Shown here one piece after another: positions 27,674-40,100 of a DNA stretch of 64,000 nt (position 1 is the first letter of the stretch; the number at the start of each line of letters is the position of its first letter). The DNA lies in assembly GCF_003254395.2 (NCBI RefSeq), contig NC_037646.1, forward strand, positions 1,612,001 to 1,676,000, read 5' to 3'. A model generated the notes under the pieces. The model was not told the DNA's origin. It did no database searches and saw nothing but the letters and a program-made list of their open reading frames with translations. The DNA comes from Apis mellifera. Lineage: Eukaryota; Arthropoda; Insecta; Hymenoptera; Apidae. The translations under genes and the position numbers were made by a program.

Positions 27674-28417
27674 TTTTATTTTTTATTAAATGTTAAAGTT
27701 ATGTATTAAATGGACAAAACTAAGGTAAGATATTTTGATATTATTGCCTTATAGTCAATAAATAAATAAAATAAATTGTGTATGTTTTGCTATGGTGCTA
27801 AAAATTTTTTTAAAAGAATTAAACAAATTCTATGAAATGAATAGACTAAAAAATATTTTTATTAAAATAATTACTAAAAAAAATAATATGTTTAATTTTT
27901 AATTTTATTAATTTTTTAAAAGTAGAAGCTTCCAAATTTATTATTATGAAATAATATGAAAAATATAGACTATTTGAAAAGCAATTTATCTTCTTGATAA
28001 TATGGTATTTTGATTGAAATTATATAGTTATTATTCTTTAGAATTGAACTATTAATTTATATAATGTATATATTGTTAAAATTTTTAACAAATTTCATTT
28101 TATTTTGCATAAAATATGATCTGTATTTTTTCAATTAATAGAAATAACTAATACCTCATTATGCAAATAATTGTAAAGAGAAGAAAGAAATCCATCTATA
28201 GAATAAGAGAGACAATTTTTATGTTTGTAAGATTATCTGTATTCTTAAAAATATTTTAACTCTGTAAAAATTAGATAACATTTTGATACATTGTAATATG
28301 AATTAATTATTAAATACAAAATAAGAATTGTACAAATATTAAAACATTTTTATTATAAAAATATACATTTTTTTGTGACAAGAACTTGTTTTGTGTTGAA
28401 ATATTTTATTATTTTAT
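27674..28417. other. 3' flanks of TBP and EXOSC6 (convergent)
   Basis: About 740 bases between tail-to-tail genes. It contains the TBP polyadenylation signals and presumably the 3' UTR of the minus-strand exosome gene. No other feature was seen. Confidence 0.5.
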
Positions 28418-29643
28418 TTAATTATGTAACTTCATAATAGTTTTTACTAGACATTGCTGAAGTACAGGACAAATATCTTTGTTAACTGTTGTTAAAATTT
28501 CTGTTGCTTGTATAATAGAGTTTGTATCAATGCTTCCAATTAAAAATACTTCAGATACTTGATTATGCTGTGCAAGACTAGCTAGTGTAATTATTCCATG
28601 ATTAAAATCATCTTGATTATCTGGTTGTGTATTGCATATTACCTCTTCTGTATCAGTAGGATCCATTAAGTAATGATTATCATATATACCCTATATTTTT
28701 TTTGAAATTAATACTTAAAAAAACAAATAATAAAAATTAAATATTTATATTCTTAGTTTTTTTTTAACAATTACTTACTATAGTAGAAGCTGTAACTAAG
28801 CCAAACATAGGAACACCTGCATTAGCTAAAGCAGTACTAGCAGCCATAATTGCAGCTGCTAATGAAGATCCAGCATTATCTAAGACCATTGCATATACAT
28901 CTACTTGAAAATTAGGAAATTCATGCTGAAAAATAATAATTAAATAATTTTTTATATTTAATAACTAAGAACGATCATCTATATAAATAATAGAAATTAA
29001 TCAAATTATAAAAGTATATAATATATTGAATTTGCTTTGAAATATTTTTGTAATTAAATTAACTTAATTTTTAAAAAATATTTCTGAAATAATTAATAAT
29101 AATATTTGTATTAATAATTATTATATATATAGAAAAATTTATATTATTTTATATATATATTTACCAAACATACAGCTGGTTCTAATGCTCTTTGTAGAAT
29201 TAAACTATATTGTTTTTCCTCTGCATCTTGTTGATGAATTTTTCTTTTTTGACAAGAAAATGGAGCAAATTTAAATTCGCAATAAATTTCTCCTTGTGAA
29301 CAATAACCATTCCTATTTGATAATTCTCTAGGATCAAAGACAGAACAAACTACTTTCGTATTTCCTAATTCAATATAGGCAGATCCTTTTGCCTGGCTAA
29401 CAATCCCTGTTTTTAAAACTGTAAAAATAAAACATAATTGCTTCAACAATTTTTAATAATATTTATTTATAAGATAAAAAAAAAATTAATCTTACATATT
29501 TTTCTCATTTCATTATTAGATCGTTTATCATTTCTTATATTAAAATCATGTTTTATTTTGTCACTTTTTTTATTAAGATTAGAATAAATATAATAAGGTA
29601 TAGATACATCTGGACCATTAATTCGTCTTTGATCGATAGGCAT
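28418..29643 (-). CDS. EXOSC6: Exosome complex component MTR3 (EXOSC6)
   Basis: RNase PH-like subunit of the catalytically inert nine-subunit ring of the RNA exosome, which processes and degrades nuclear and cytoplasmic RNA. Exons 29496-29643, 29165-29418, 28779-28925 and 28418-28690 join to 273 residues, matching the family (human 272). Recognisable segments are MPIDQRRINGPD, TGIVSQAKGSAYIELGNTKV, CSVFDPRE, YCEFKFAPFS, LILQRALEPAVCL, VDVYAMVLDNAGSSLAAAI and ALANAGVPMFGLV. The start Met is the first in frame and gives the expected N-terminus. The family lacks phosphorolytic residues, so the role is structural. Confidence 0.93.
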
Positions 29644-30826
29644 TTTAAAAATGGAATATTTTTTTATTAGAATATTCTTATTTTCAATATAATAATTTAA
29701 TTAACCTTAAAAATATTCAATTAATTATAAAATATTTACAGTAAAATATTATGCATACACGATAATAGTATTACAATGCCAAAATATCTATATAGTAATA
29801 AATTATTCTATATTACACAAAGATTCTGTATGAAGTATTGTGCTATGCGCATAAGAGAAGTATAAAATATGCTTTGCGCATCGCACTACATCCATAACCT
29901 TTGTTATTATACATTTCGTAAATGATTTAATGTTTCAATGAAAAGATTAATTATCCATAATTTCTTATTTTTTTTTGAACTTATTATGATTAATATAGCA
30001 ACTATGTATCAATTTATTTTAATTATCGAAAATTATATAATTAATAACTATGAAAATTTCTATTCTTTTTAAAAATCTATTACCGTATTGTATAATTAAA
30101 AAAAACATTAAGATTAATGTATAAGATAAATCTTTAATATATTATACATTATATAATATAATCAATATCATATATATAATAATCATTAATTCAATTCAAA
30201 TGATATTTATTTTGCTATTTTGTTTTTCATCATAGAATTTTAATATAACTTATTATAAATGTACGATTTATTATAAATATATAATACAATACTTTTATTA
30301 TATAATTGTATAAAGATTATAAAAAAATCTTATTATTCAATCTTAAATATATTAAATGTTTTAAATAAACTATATAGTATATTAATATTATAATTAATAT
30401 ATATAATATATAATATAGAACATCTTTGATTCTAAAAATCAAAAAATATAAAAATATAATAAATATAAAAATTAACGTATAAAAATGTCAGTTAAGACTT
30501 ATTTATTAGGTTATAAGCGATTAAAATATTAAAGCAGAACAGAAAGAGAATGAAATCATTCTATCTCTATTATATTTTCATATTTTTTTAATGCAAATTT
30601 TTGTTTAATGCAAATTTAAATTACTTATAACTTAATAAATAAATTTTAACCAATTTTTATGTTTGTTTTGATATGTAGAATCAATCCTTAATATATATTT
30701 CATATTAATAATGTAATAATCTTAAATATATTTCATAAATGTATTAACACTCTGTATATTGTTACATATGATTTAATATTATATCACGAATGATTATTGA
30801 ATTATATAATATTATATTAATATCAA
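29644..30826. other. Intergenic DNA upstream of EXOSC6
   Basis: Between the EXOSC6 start and the 3' end of the coiled-coil gene. A less AT-rich promoter patch near 29845-29900 holds two TGCGCAT-containing motifs. A member of the recurrent AT-rich family lies at about 30590-30770. No gene was seen. Confidence 0.5.
29848..29898. promoter_or_regulatory. Paired GCGCAT motifs, possible EXOSC6 promoter element
   Basis: CTATGCGCATAAG and CTTTGCGCATCGC sit about 30 bases apart, some 200 bases upstream of the EXOSC6 ATG. They resemble NRF1/EWG half-sites (GCGCATGCGC). Assignment is by motif resemblance only. Confidence 0.35.
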
Positions 30827-32000
30827 TTAATCATGACATTGCATTAGGCATAAAGATGCAGTTTTTAATACAAGAGCTTGTAAACTACAAAGCATCTTCT
30901 CCATTCTGCAATAATAACATTATTAATTATTATTATAATAATTTTAATATTAACAATTTTAGTTTTATTTTATTCTATTACCTTTCTTGATGATTTTCAA
31001 TGTTATTAACAATATTTACAAACTCTTTAATATGCATATTAATATCTTGATATGTTTCATTTTTTGTTCCAATCAAATCTATAATAGATTTTAAACTTTC
31101 TGAACATAACTTTAAAGTTTTACTTGTTTCTTTCCATTCTTCAGGTGTTTCAGGAAGAATAATATCATTACAGCGAAGTAAATCTAAAGGTTGCAAAAGA
31201 TTATATAACTTAGACATAATATCTTTTAATGTTTGAAGATCTTCTTCTTCTACAATTAAAATAAATTTAATTATTTCTTATAATATATATTTAATTAAAG
31301 TTTAAAAAATAATTTTTATATATTTACTAGTACAATTATTCACATCTATAATTTGTGAATCAATATCATTTTGTATTTTTATCAAATTTATTATATCTCT
31401 TTCTCTAGTTTTCAATTTAAATAATTTGTCTTCATTATGTTCATATTCCTTAGTTATTGTAGCTAACTGACATAAAAATAATTCTGCCTTTTCTTTAGCT
31501 TTTTTTTTTAAAATTACTTCTAACATCATGTTTTGTAAATATTGATCATAAAGAAGTTTCATTTCTGTATCATCACATTCTGGAACTGTCATTTTAGTTA
31601 CATCGAGTAATGATTGTGTAGAAAATATTGACATACGATCCAAAGCAAGTTTTTTTTTTGCAAAATCTAAATCATACAATTAATATTTTTAATTCTTACA
31701 AATTTATTTTAATAAAAAATTAAAATAAAATTTTTACTCTGTGGTATAGCAAAATCACATGGCATCATTGTTGATCTATGATGAGAGCTAGCTGCACGAA
31801 CATTTGTTATGGTATTTTCTACTATATTTCTTCTTATTGGTTCTGGTGTAGTATTACGTATTCTAAAAAAAATATAATAATTCATTATATGAAATGCATA
31901 TTAATGCATATAATGCATTATATGAAAAATAATGAATATTTTATTTCCTTAATTATCTAATTTACTTTAATTTTGATTTCTCTGAATGATCTTTCTGCAT
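30827..32000 (-). CDS. Coiled-coil protein, possibly augmin subunit HAUS8-like
   Basis: Five exons join in phase: 31966-32000, 31738-31862, 31328-31666, 30982-31249 and 30827-30905 (281 residues). The N-terminal ~50 residues are basic and Ser/Thr/Arg-rich (MQKDHSEKSKLKIRNTTPEP, then PIRRNIVENTITNVRAASSH); the rest is mostly predicted helix with Glu/Lys/Leu heptad-like spacing. A basic, presumably microtubule-binding head followed by helical coils and a segment resembling LxPxDLLR...PETPEEW matches the architecture of HAUS8/Hice1, which recruits gamma-tubulin to spindle microtubules; that assignment is weak. A stop directly follows HQER at 30978, but AAAG/GTAATA there is a good donor and a TTGCAG acceptor at 30906 opens a phase-correct last exon (start MEKMLCSLQALVLK). 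Alternatives: another kinetochore or spindle coiled-coil protein. Confidence 0.6.
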
Positions 32001-32210
32001 TTTTATTCACAATTATTTTTATTAATTGATTTACAATTTTTTTAATAATAAAATGTAATGTAAAATCATGACAATATTAATAATCTCTTATTTATAAAAC
32101 ATTAAGAATCTTTAAATTAAAATATATTAACACACAAAATATAACGGTTATGAAATTATAACTGTTTGAAACGCTCGAATTATTCTCTGACGTTGCGAAT
32201 GATAGAGAGA

Positions 32211-32230
32211 TATCGATAGTACTATCGATA
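32211..32230. promoter_or_regulatory. Double DRE-like palindrome TATCGATAGTACTATCGATA
   Basis: A perfect 20-base palindrome built from two inverted TATCGATA sites, placed upstream of the coiled-coil gene start at 32000. TATCGATA is the DREF/BEAF-32 recognition core in flies; function here is inferred from position. Confidence 0.6.
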
Positions 32231-33944
32231 ATTTAATTTCTCTATTGATAGTAGAGATAATATTACAATTTTAATATATCAATTATTGCAAGTAACGAGT
32301 TTAATTTATTTTATACATTCATATTAGTCTTATTGCGGAAAAATTAAATTTATATATTTATATAAATATAATTATCTTTATCTATTATCATGAATTTTTA
32401 ATTATTAATTAATTAAGTAATTTGTTATTTGTATTTTGGATATTTTTACTTTTTATATTTTCTATTTTTTAATATTTCTGTGATTTATTATCATTTTTAA
32501 ACATTTTCTTTTTTTTTTCAATAAAAAATTTTAAATATAAAAATAAAAGATAATAATAAACGCATATTAATAAATTATATTTTAATTTTATATATATTAT
32601 AAATTTTGTAAAGGAAGATAATTTAGAAAATCTTAAATTAAAAAAGTAAAAATATATTTTGACGTGAAAATGAAGATAGCAATTTTAAATAAATCGAATA
32701 TAAATTCTATATTTTTACAATAAAAATTTTTTAATTTTTTTCATTTAGAAATATTTTAAAAAATTAAATAATTCAATCAAAAACAAACCAAAATATTATA
32801 ATATTTATTGCAAATATAAAATTAGCGGCAAATAATATAAATTATATAAATATAATATATATATATAATAATAATATAAATATATAATAATATATAATAT
32901 ATAATTATTATATAATTAATTTTATATATTATTATATAATGTTATTAAATAATGTAATATTATATAATTATATAATAATATAAATATCATATTAAAAGAT
33001 TGTTCATATATAGAAAAAAAATAAATCACCAAATAATGAAACAATTATCAAAATATAATATCTATAATTTTTATAATATCTATAAATAATATAATATCTA
33101 TAAATTTTTTTTAAAAGATCTTTAGAATATGAAAATAATTCAAAACAAAAAAATGTTCAATGAAAATTTTGATAATTGATTTTTAACTTTCTAATATTAA
33201 CTTTCTAAATGATAATGACTTTAAGAAATTTGTAAAACATTTAGATTCTAAATATAAAATATTAAATAAATTCAAAAAACATAATGAAATATATTTATGC
33301 AGAAATTTTAACAAAATTAAATGAAATATTAAACAAAAATAAATATATTGAATTATAATTATAGATGATTACTAAATAATAATAATCCATATTTGATACG
33401 AATATATATTATAAATTTTTATAGATAAAAATTTTTAAATTAAAAATTAATAATTAATTTTAAAGTTAAAAAATGTTTTTTTAAGGAATCAAAAAATCAT
33501 ATTGCGAAATTATTACAAGAAATTTATATGAGAAGAGAGGAATGAAAAATAAAAATTCTTGCATTGTCATAGATAATATAACTAACATATACAATAGATA
33601 CCAATATATACAATATTGTCAAAAAGAGATATTTATTTTATTATTTTTATATTTATTTAAGAGACTTTTACTTTGTCATTTATACATATTTTGATAATGT
33701 ACAATTTTTAAAAAACAATTTTTTTAAGCTTCACTCTAACAAAGATAATCAAAAAAAAAAGACCAATAATAAAAAAGACCAAAACAAATAAACAAAATAT
33801 TCAAAAATAAAAATTAATTTAAGAAGTATCAACAAGATAAAATAATTCATACTATGATCAAAAGAATTTTAGAAATAATTCTGTGAATTGAATTCAATAT
33901 TAATTAAATGAATATGAATAATGAAATTTTTTTTAAATTTTATT

Positions 33945-33992
33945 TTAAACATAAACATATATATTATTATATTAAACATAAACATATATATT
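33945..33992. repeat. Direct repeat, ~20-bp unit
   Basis: TTAAACATAAACATATATAT occurs at 33944 and again at 33972 with a short AT spacer. Confidence 0.75.
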
Positions 33993-34055
33993 CATTGTAT
34001 TTATTTATAATTATCGCTATCTATCAATAATTAAATATCGATAATTTTTTTACTT

Positions 34056-34168
34056 TTAATCAGAATGTGACATTAAATTTTGCAAACCTAAAGCATTTGG
34101 CAATTTTGTTAGCAAGTATATATCTGTATTCATTACGGGATCAAACAATTCAATAGTAAAATTGTACG
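34056..34168 (-). other. Orphan exon-like open frame
   Basis: A higher-complexity patch inside AT-rich DNA. On minus it begins after a plausible acceptor (AATCTAG at 34169-34175) and reads 36 codons to TAA, including IELFDPVMNTDIYLLTKLPN. I cannot find a matching donor or a start-containing exon upstream, and I do not recognise the peptide. It may be a terminal exon, a decayed exon, or chance. Confidence 0.2.
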
Positions 34169-35906
34169 CTAGATTTAATTATGTAATATAAATATATATG
34201 CTATTATTTCTTTAAAAATTAAAAATGTAAAAAATTTTTCATACGAATATTATATCATTTTTTGTAGAATTTAATAGAAAAAATTTAATAGAATATTAAA
34301 ATTTTTTTTAAATTATTTTCATAGTAATAAATTGATAATAAAGAATATTAATAAAAAATAATAAAAATATATGAAATATATAAAATAATATAAATTCATA
34401 CAAAGAATAATTAAAAAAAATATATAATTTATATAATTCGATTTATTGATAAATTATCTTAATAAAAATAATTTATAATAATAAATAATAAATAATAAAT
34501 AATAATAAATAATAAATAAATTTTATGAGAAAAAACTGAAATATTTATATATATAAATAATATAATTAATAATTTTTTAAAAAATTTAAGAAAATTTCAT
34601 AATATTTTATTGGAGCATTTATTAAAAATTTGATTTTTTTTTAAATATATATAATAATATAAATTTTGACATGAAATTAGAATAATTTTAATTTTTAGAA
34701 GCATTTTTAGGAATTTTTAGAAATTATATGACACTATATTGAGTTTTTATACAATCAATTTAATAAAAGAATGATAAAAAAATAAATCTGTTTTAAATTC
34801 AAATTACCTTCTAGTTAAAATTTCATAAATTATTACTATAATATTATTTTTTCATATAATTTGATTGTATAATAAAGGCGTGATAAATTTAATTTTCAAA
34901 TAAAAAATTGTATCTCTAAATTTAATAATTGAACATAATGTAATCATTTAATATAATCTTCTTACGATAATTAACTTCAATTTAATATTTGTGAAATGAT
35001 TGAATATAAGAGAATATTATATCAATTTTGCATATTGTTAGGAGAATATTTTTAATTGTGATGATATATTTTTCATTAAATATTTATAATATTAATTGTA
35101 TCATATGAAATTTTAATAAAAAAAAATTTTAATTTAGGACGATTTTATTAAAAAAAAAAATTGAGTAAAAATTCAATTTGGCATTATACTATTATATAAC
35201 TTTTTTATTTCTAAAAATGGAAAACCAATAATAATGTAAATAATTTTTGAATTCTAATAATTTAAATTCTAAAATTGTTATTTTTACATTTTGCAAAATT
35301 TATAAAAATATATAAATTTGCATCTCAAATTAATATTCATAGAAATAAATAATTAATATATTATAATAATATATTAAAATAGTAATATATTATGTATAAC
35401 TTTATAATTATCGCATAATAATCTTATAATTGCTTATATATATATATATTAATTACATTAATCTTTAAAAATTAAATTAAATTTATACTTCGCTAGTAAA
35501 TCTGTATTTATGCTGATTTCATATAGAAATTTAAACTTATTTATGATGCCAGCCATGAAATGATAGGGAATTTGATAAAATTTTTAACATTTTCGTAACT
35601 ATTAAATATATTGTTTAAGACAACTGAATTAAGTAAAAACTTTTAAAGTTAAATTGTGTATATATATATATATATATATATGTAAATATTATGTACTTAT
35701 AATATTTATTTTACAATATTATGTGTAATTTTTTTTATAAAGATAATTATTTATTATATAAATATTATATATTTAATTATATATTAATATTTTCTATATA
35801 TAGATACTAATACACGCGCAAAATCTATCTTAATTTTCAAAGTTATTTAATAAAATTGATGTAACAACATTGTCAATATATCATTTTAATTTTTTTATAA
35901 TACAAA

Positions 35907-36641
35907 ATGGCATTACGTGTGTTATCATTGTTATATATAAATCGTACTTTTACGAGATATGGGTTAGTTATTTTATTTTCATATATATATTTGAGAAAAA
36001 ATTTTATTACATATGATATAATTTTATATTTATAAGTAATTAATTATATAATTAAAAAAATATTGTAATTGTTATAGATTAACAAAAAGATTTTTCGCAA
36101 ATACGAATAAAGAAACTGAACAAGATAGTGAAATAATAGTAAGAAAAATCAAAACTGATTTGGTATCTAAAGAAGAAAAATTAGCTCGAGAAGCTAGAAA
36201 GGAAGCTGTAATTATTGTATCAGATGCTGAAGATGTTGGTATTTGTTCAGGAGTTCCAGAAGAACATATTAAATCTCGTACAGTTCGTATTTATTGTCCT
36301 GCGAAAAATGCTATGCAGTCTGGAACAAATAATATAAATCATTGGCAAATAGACTTTGACACACGTGAACGTTGGGAAAATCCTCTTATGGGATGGACTT
36401 CAACGTGAGTAATATTAAATTTTATTTGTTAAACTTTAATTAATATTATATTTTATTTTATAGTGGAGATCCTTTGTCCAATCTTCATGTGACATTTGCC
36501 ACAAAGGAAGAAGCTATTGCACATTGTAATAAAATGAGATGGAAATATTATATTCAAAATCCAAATATTAATAATCCTAAGCCTCGTAGCTATGGTACTA
36601 ATTTTTCATGGAACAAACGTACCAGAGTTTCAACTAAATAA
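35907..36641 (+). CDS. NDUFS4: NADH dehydrogenase [ubiquinone] iron-sulfur protein 4 (NDUFS4, 18 kDa)
   Basis: Accessory subunit of mitochondrial complex I at the junction of the N and Q modules, needed for late assembly and stability. Exons 35907-35962, 36078-36404 and 36464-36641 give 186 residues, close to the family size (~175). The N-terminus (MALRVLSLLYINRTFTRYG) is Arg-containing and lacks acids, as for a matrix-targeting presequence. Family signatures follow: SRTVRIYCPAKNAMQSGTNN, WQIDFDTRERWENPLMGWTS, DPLSNLHVTFATKEEAIAHC, and an end of PKPRSYGTNFSWNKRTRVS. AATAAA occurs at 36731-36736. The neighbours are unrelated. Confidence 0.97.
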
Positions 36642-37057
36642 AAAATTAATTTATTAAAGAGATTAAATATAGTTTTAAATGTAGTTCTATATATTTAAAT
36701 ATTTATGTATATGTAATATTTTAAATTAGAAATAAACTTTTTTAAATTAATACAAAGTAATATTATATACTTGAATAAATTTCAATGATAAATTCCACAA
36801 TTTATTTTTTAGTAATAGTTATATATATATCATCCGTACATGATTAACATTCTTATTATTCACTTCTTGCTTATTAATATTATTAGTAATTTATTATAAT
36901 ATCAGATTTAATTAGACTGTGTATTTCAAGATTTAATATTTGCTTGCTCATATTAGCTTATAAACTATATCAAGCATTGTATAATTAATATTATAAAGAG
37001 AAAGAATATTTGTACAAGTATACATACATATATATATATATATTTTTATATATAATT

Positions 37058-37110
<53 letters not shown>

Positions 37111-40100
37111 TTACAGAAAAAACAAGATTTAATTGTAAAAATATGATTTAAACTATGCTAAAATTGATAAAAATATATCAAATTGAAACATTGCTATTAT
37201 ATTATAATATTGTTAAGGAATTTATGAAACAAATGAGAAAATGGATGTTTACATAAAGTTTAATTAAAGTAATATCTATGGAAGAACAATGCTCGAGTCT
37301 TTGTTTATAAATTTATATGACAAAACAGTCATATTTGCAAACTAATAAGGATTATTGTACTATTTACAAGTTTGACCTAAAGGAACATTTTACTGTTCTT
37401 TATTTTAATCTTTTTGTTTCTGACGAATCATTTCAATACTAGTACAGTATTTTCTGCTCTGTCTGTTTGCTTACTTCTCCATTTTTTCATTCCCTTTCCT
37501 TATATATTTCTCATATTTCTATCACTATCAAATGGTAGAACACGATATTTATCTTTTCATCTATAATGAACTTTTAACAGCGTGACAATTTTGTAATAAA
37601 TTGAAATTATTATTCATTAACAATAAAATAATATTAAGAATAAATAATATTAATTATATTGAAATAGTTATACTAAGTTTTCTGAAAATAAATTACTTAA
37701 AACGCGGAAGAAGAGAAAAAAGCAATTTTTTTCATGATTTCGATTGTCATTAACCCTGTATTAATGGGTATCTTTAATATAATATTATTTCTTAACAGAT
37801 TTTTCAGAACTATATGCTTTTTTCTTTTCACTTGAATGAGAAAATTCATTTCTAATTTCATTATTATGTGATCAATATTGTCACTGATACGTTTTTTTCT
37901 TTTTTATAAAAAATGTGAGAATGTCAAATTAATTAGAACGAACGATAAATGATCAATCGTACATTTTAGCGTAAAAAGTAAAAGCTAATAGTTGCAATAA
38001 TAATTTATAATTATGTTTGTGCATATACTGATGGTGTATTTAAATATGTAAGTTTGAGCAGGTGTTATTTTTATCGAATTTTGTTCACAGGCACACACGC
38101 AGCACGCAGACACGCAGAAAAATGCGCAGAAAAGTTACATAATCTAAATAATTTCAGATTCCTAAAGGATATCCGAGTGTGATTGTACAATTTTTGGAAT
38201 TTTACCATCCATTAGTTTTGGGATAGTCGCATGTATGTCCAGTCTCTTATTTTTTGGTATATGTATAATATTGTACGTTATACTTAGACGTATCGTGCGT
38301 GTACACGCTAATTATGAATAACATACATATTTATGCCTTTAATTGACATGATATATAGCTTTACAATGCGTGTCTTTTTTGCAAAGATCACATTTCAGAA
38401 TTAAATTATCTTTGAAATATTTCAGTTTTATATTTTTTTATTTTTTTATTTAATTTATTCATCGACTTCGTTTCTTCATGATCCTTAATGTTATATCTTA
38501 TAGTCGATGCGCGAAAAACAGATTTATCAAGCATTAAGCATTAAATGCTAAACTCTAAAAGTAACGTACATTGTACGTTCTAACAAGAGAGTTAAGTGAA
38601 GATTTAACTCATATTGTATTTATGTACCAATGTTTGTATTATTTTTAATATGAAAATCTAATATACATGTTTATACTTTTGTATACATATATATTAACTC
38701 GCAATCATTTTCTAACAATAGGCACTATAGGTCGACGAGAGGTCGTGACATATTAATGATAACGTTTATTATGAAAAGGAAAATTGAAAACATCAATGTG
38801 AAAATCTATTATTTGAATTAATAAATTCTGTATTTTTTTATTTCAGGGATTGAAATATTAAATAAATAAAAGTGAATCTGCTATTAAAAAATTCCCTATT
38901 TATCGATTTTAATGACTTTGAGATATGTATAAGACAATTTATTATTTTGAATAACTATACGTTCTCACAAATATATATATATAAGCATAATTCAGTAGTA
39001 TAGTACTAAAAGTGTTTTACTAATTCCAAAATTCCAATTATCGGCTTATTATGTGTAAAATTGATATGCGACTACTATTTATTAATATTGTATTGTATTT
39101 ATATATATAAGAATAGACCGATAAGCAATACTTATAATAAATATCATTATATTTATTATTATAATAAATATTATTATAATATATATCTATAATGATTTTA
39201 GACATTTTATGAATTCAAAAGAAATAAATATAAAAATAAAATATAAACAATTTGAATAACTGAAATTATAATGATAATGATATCAATCTCACATAAGTCA
39301 GCTATAAAAAAAATTTTAAAAAGTTTATTCATAAATAAAGAAATAATTTTTTGATAAGTTTATTTGTTATATTATGTAATCTATTATATTCTCATATATT
39401 TATATGTATATGTATAAATAATTGATAAGTAGCAATTGCATATGTTTTTATGGATATTTATGTATAGGCAGAATTTAATAAAATTCTTTGCAAATAAGTC
39501 TAATATTAAAGCCAATATCGATTATACATAAAGATAAAAGTTGTTTAAAATATTTTTGCTTTTTAACATATCTCAAACTTATTATGATCGACAAAAAAGG
39601 TATTATAATTGATTGATTGCAGATTGATCTAAGAATTAAAAATGATTGGTAATAAGATTATAGCAAAATTTAACTAATTACTACAAAATTCGTTGTTCCT
39701 TTCTCTATTTAAATCTTTTTTTCTGTCTTTTCTTTTTCTCTTCCTTTCACTTTTTCCTACCTCTCTCCCTTTCTGTCATTAAATATCTTTTAATTCTTTC
39801 ATAATTAATTTCATGTTATATAAATGTTTGATGATACGTAGCTCTTTTATGTTTTTACATATAAATTAGTATATAAAACAGAAAAAAACAAAATGGAAAA
39901 TAATCGCATTAATTTTATATGTATTTTATATGTGCATTATACATATAATATACGTTATTAATATATTCATGGAATATCTTTAATAGGTTGATTCGAAAGA
40001 TCAAAACAAATACAAAAATTACAGTAAACAAAAATATCAATTGAAGCTTATTTATTAAACAATTGAAATTTACGACACTTTTATATAACAATTATTGTTT

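Larger units (their letters stand above)
32001..35906. other. 3.9-kb AT-rich intergenic region
   Basis: Between head-to-head genes (coiled-coil protein and NDUFS4). Contents: a DRE-like palindrome at 32211-32230 about 210 bases upstream of the coiled-coil start, long AT-only stretches (32840-33000), a direct repeat at 33945-33992, an exon-like frame on minus at 34056-34168, and degenerate inverted arms at about 34690-34755 and 35160-35290. No gene is certain. Confidence 0.5.

Noticed and set aside
30790..30990. Plus-strand 66-codon Asn/Ile-rich frame
   Set aside because: Overlaps the proposed last exon of the minus-strand coiled-coil gene and has composition of AT-rich noise.
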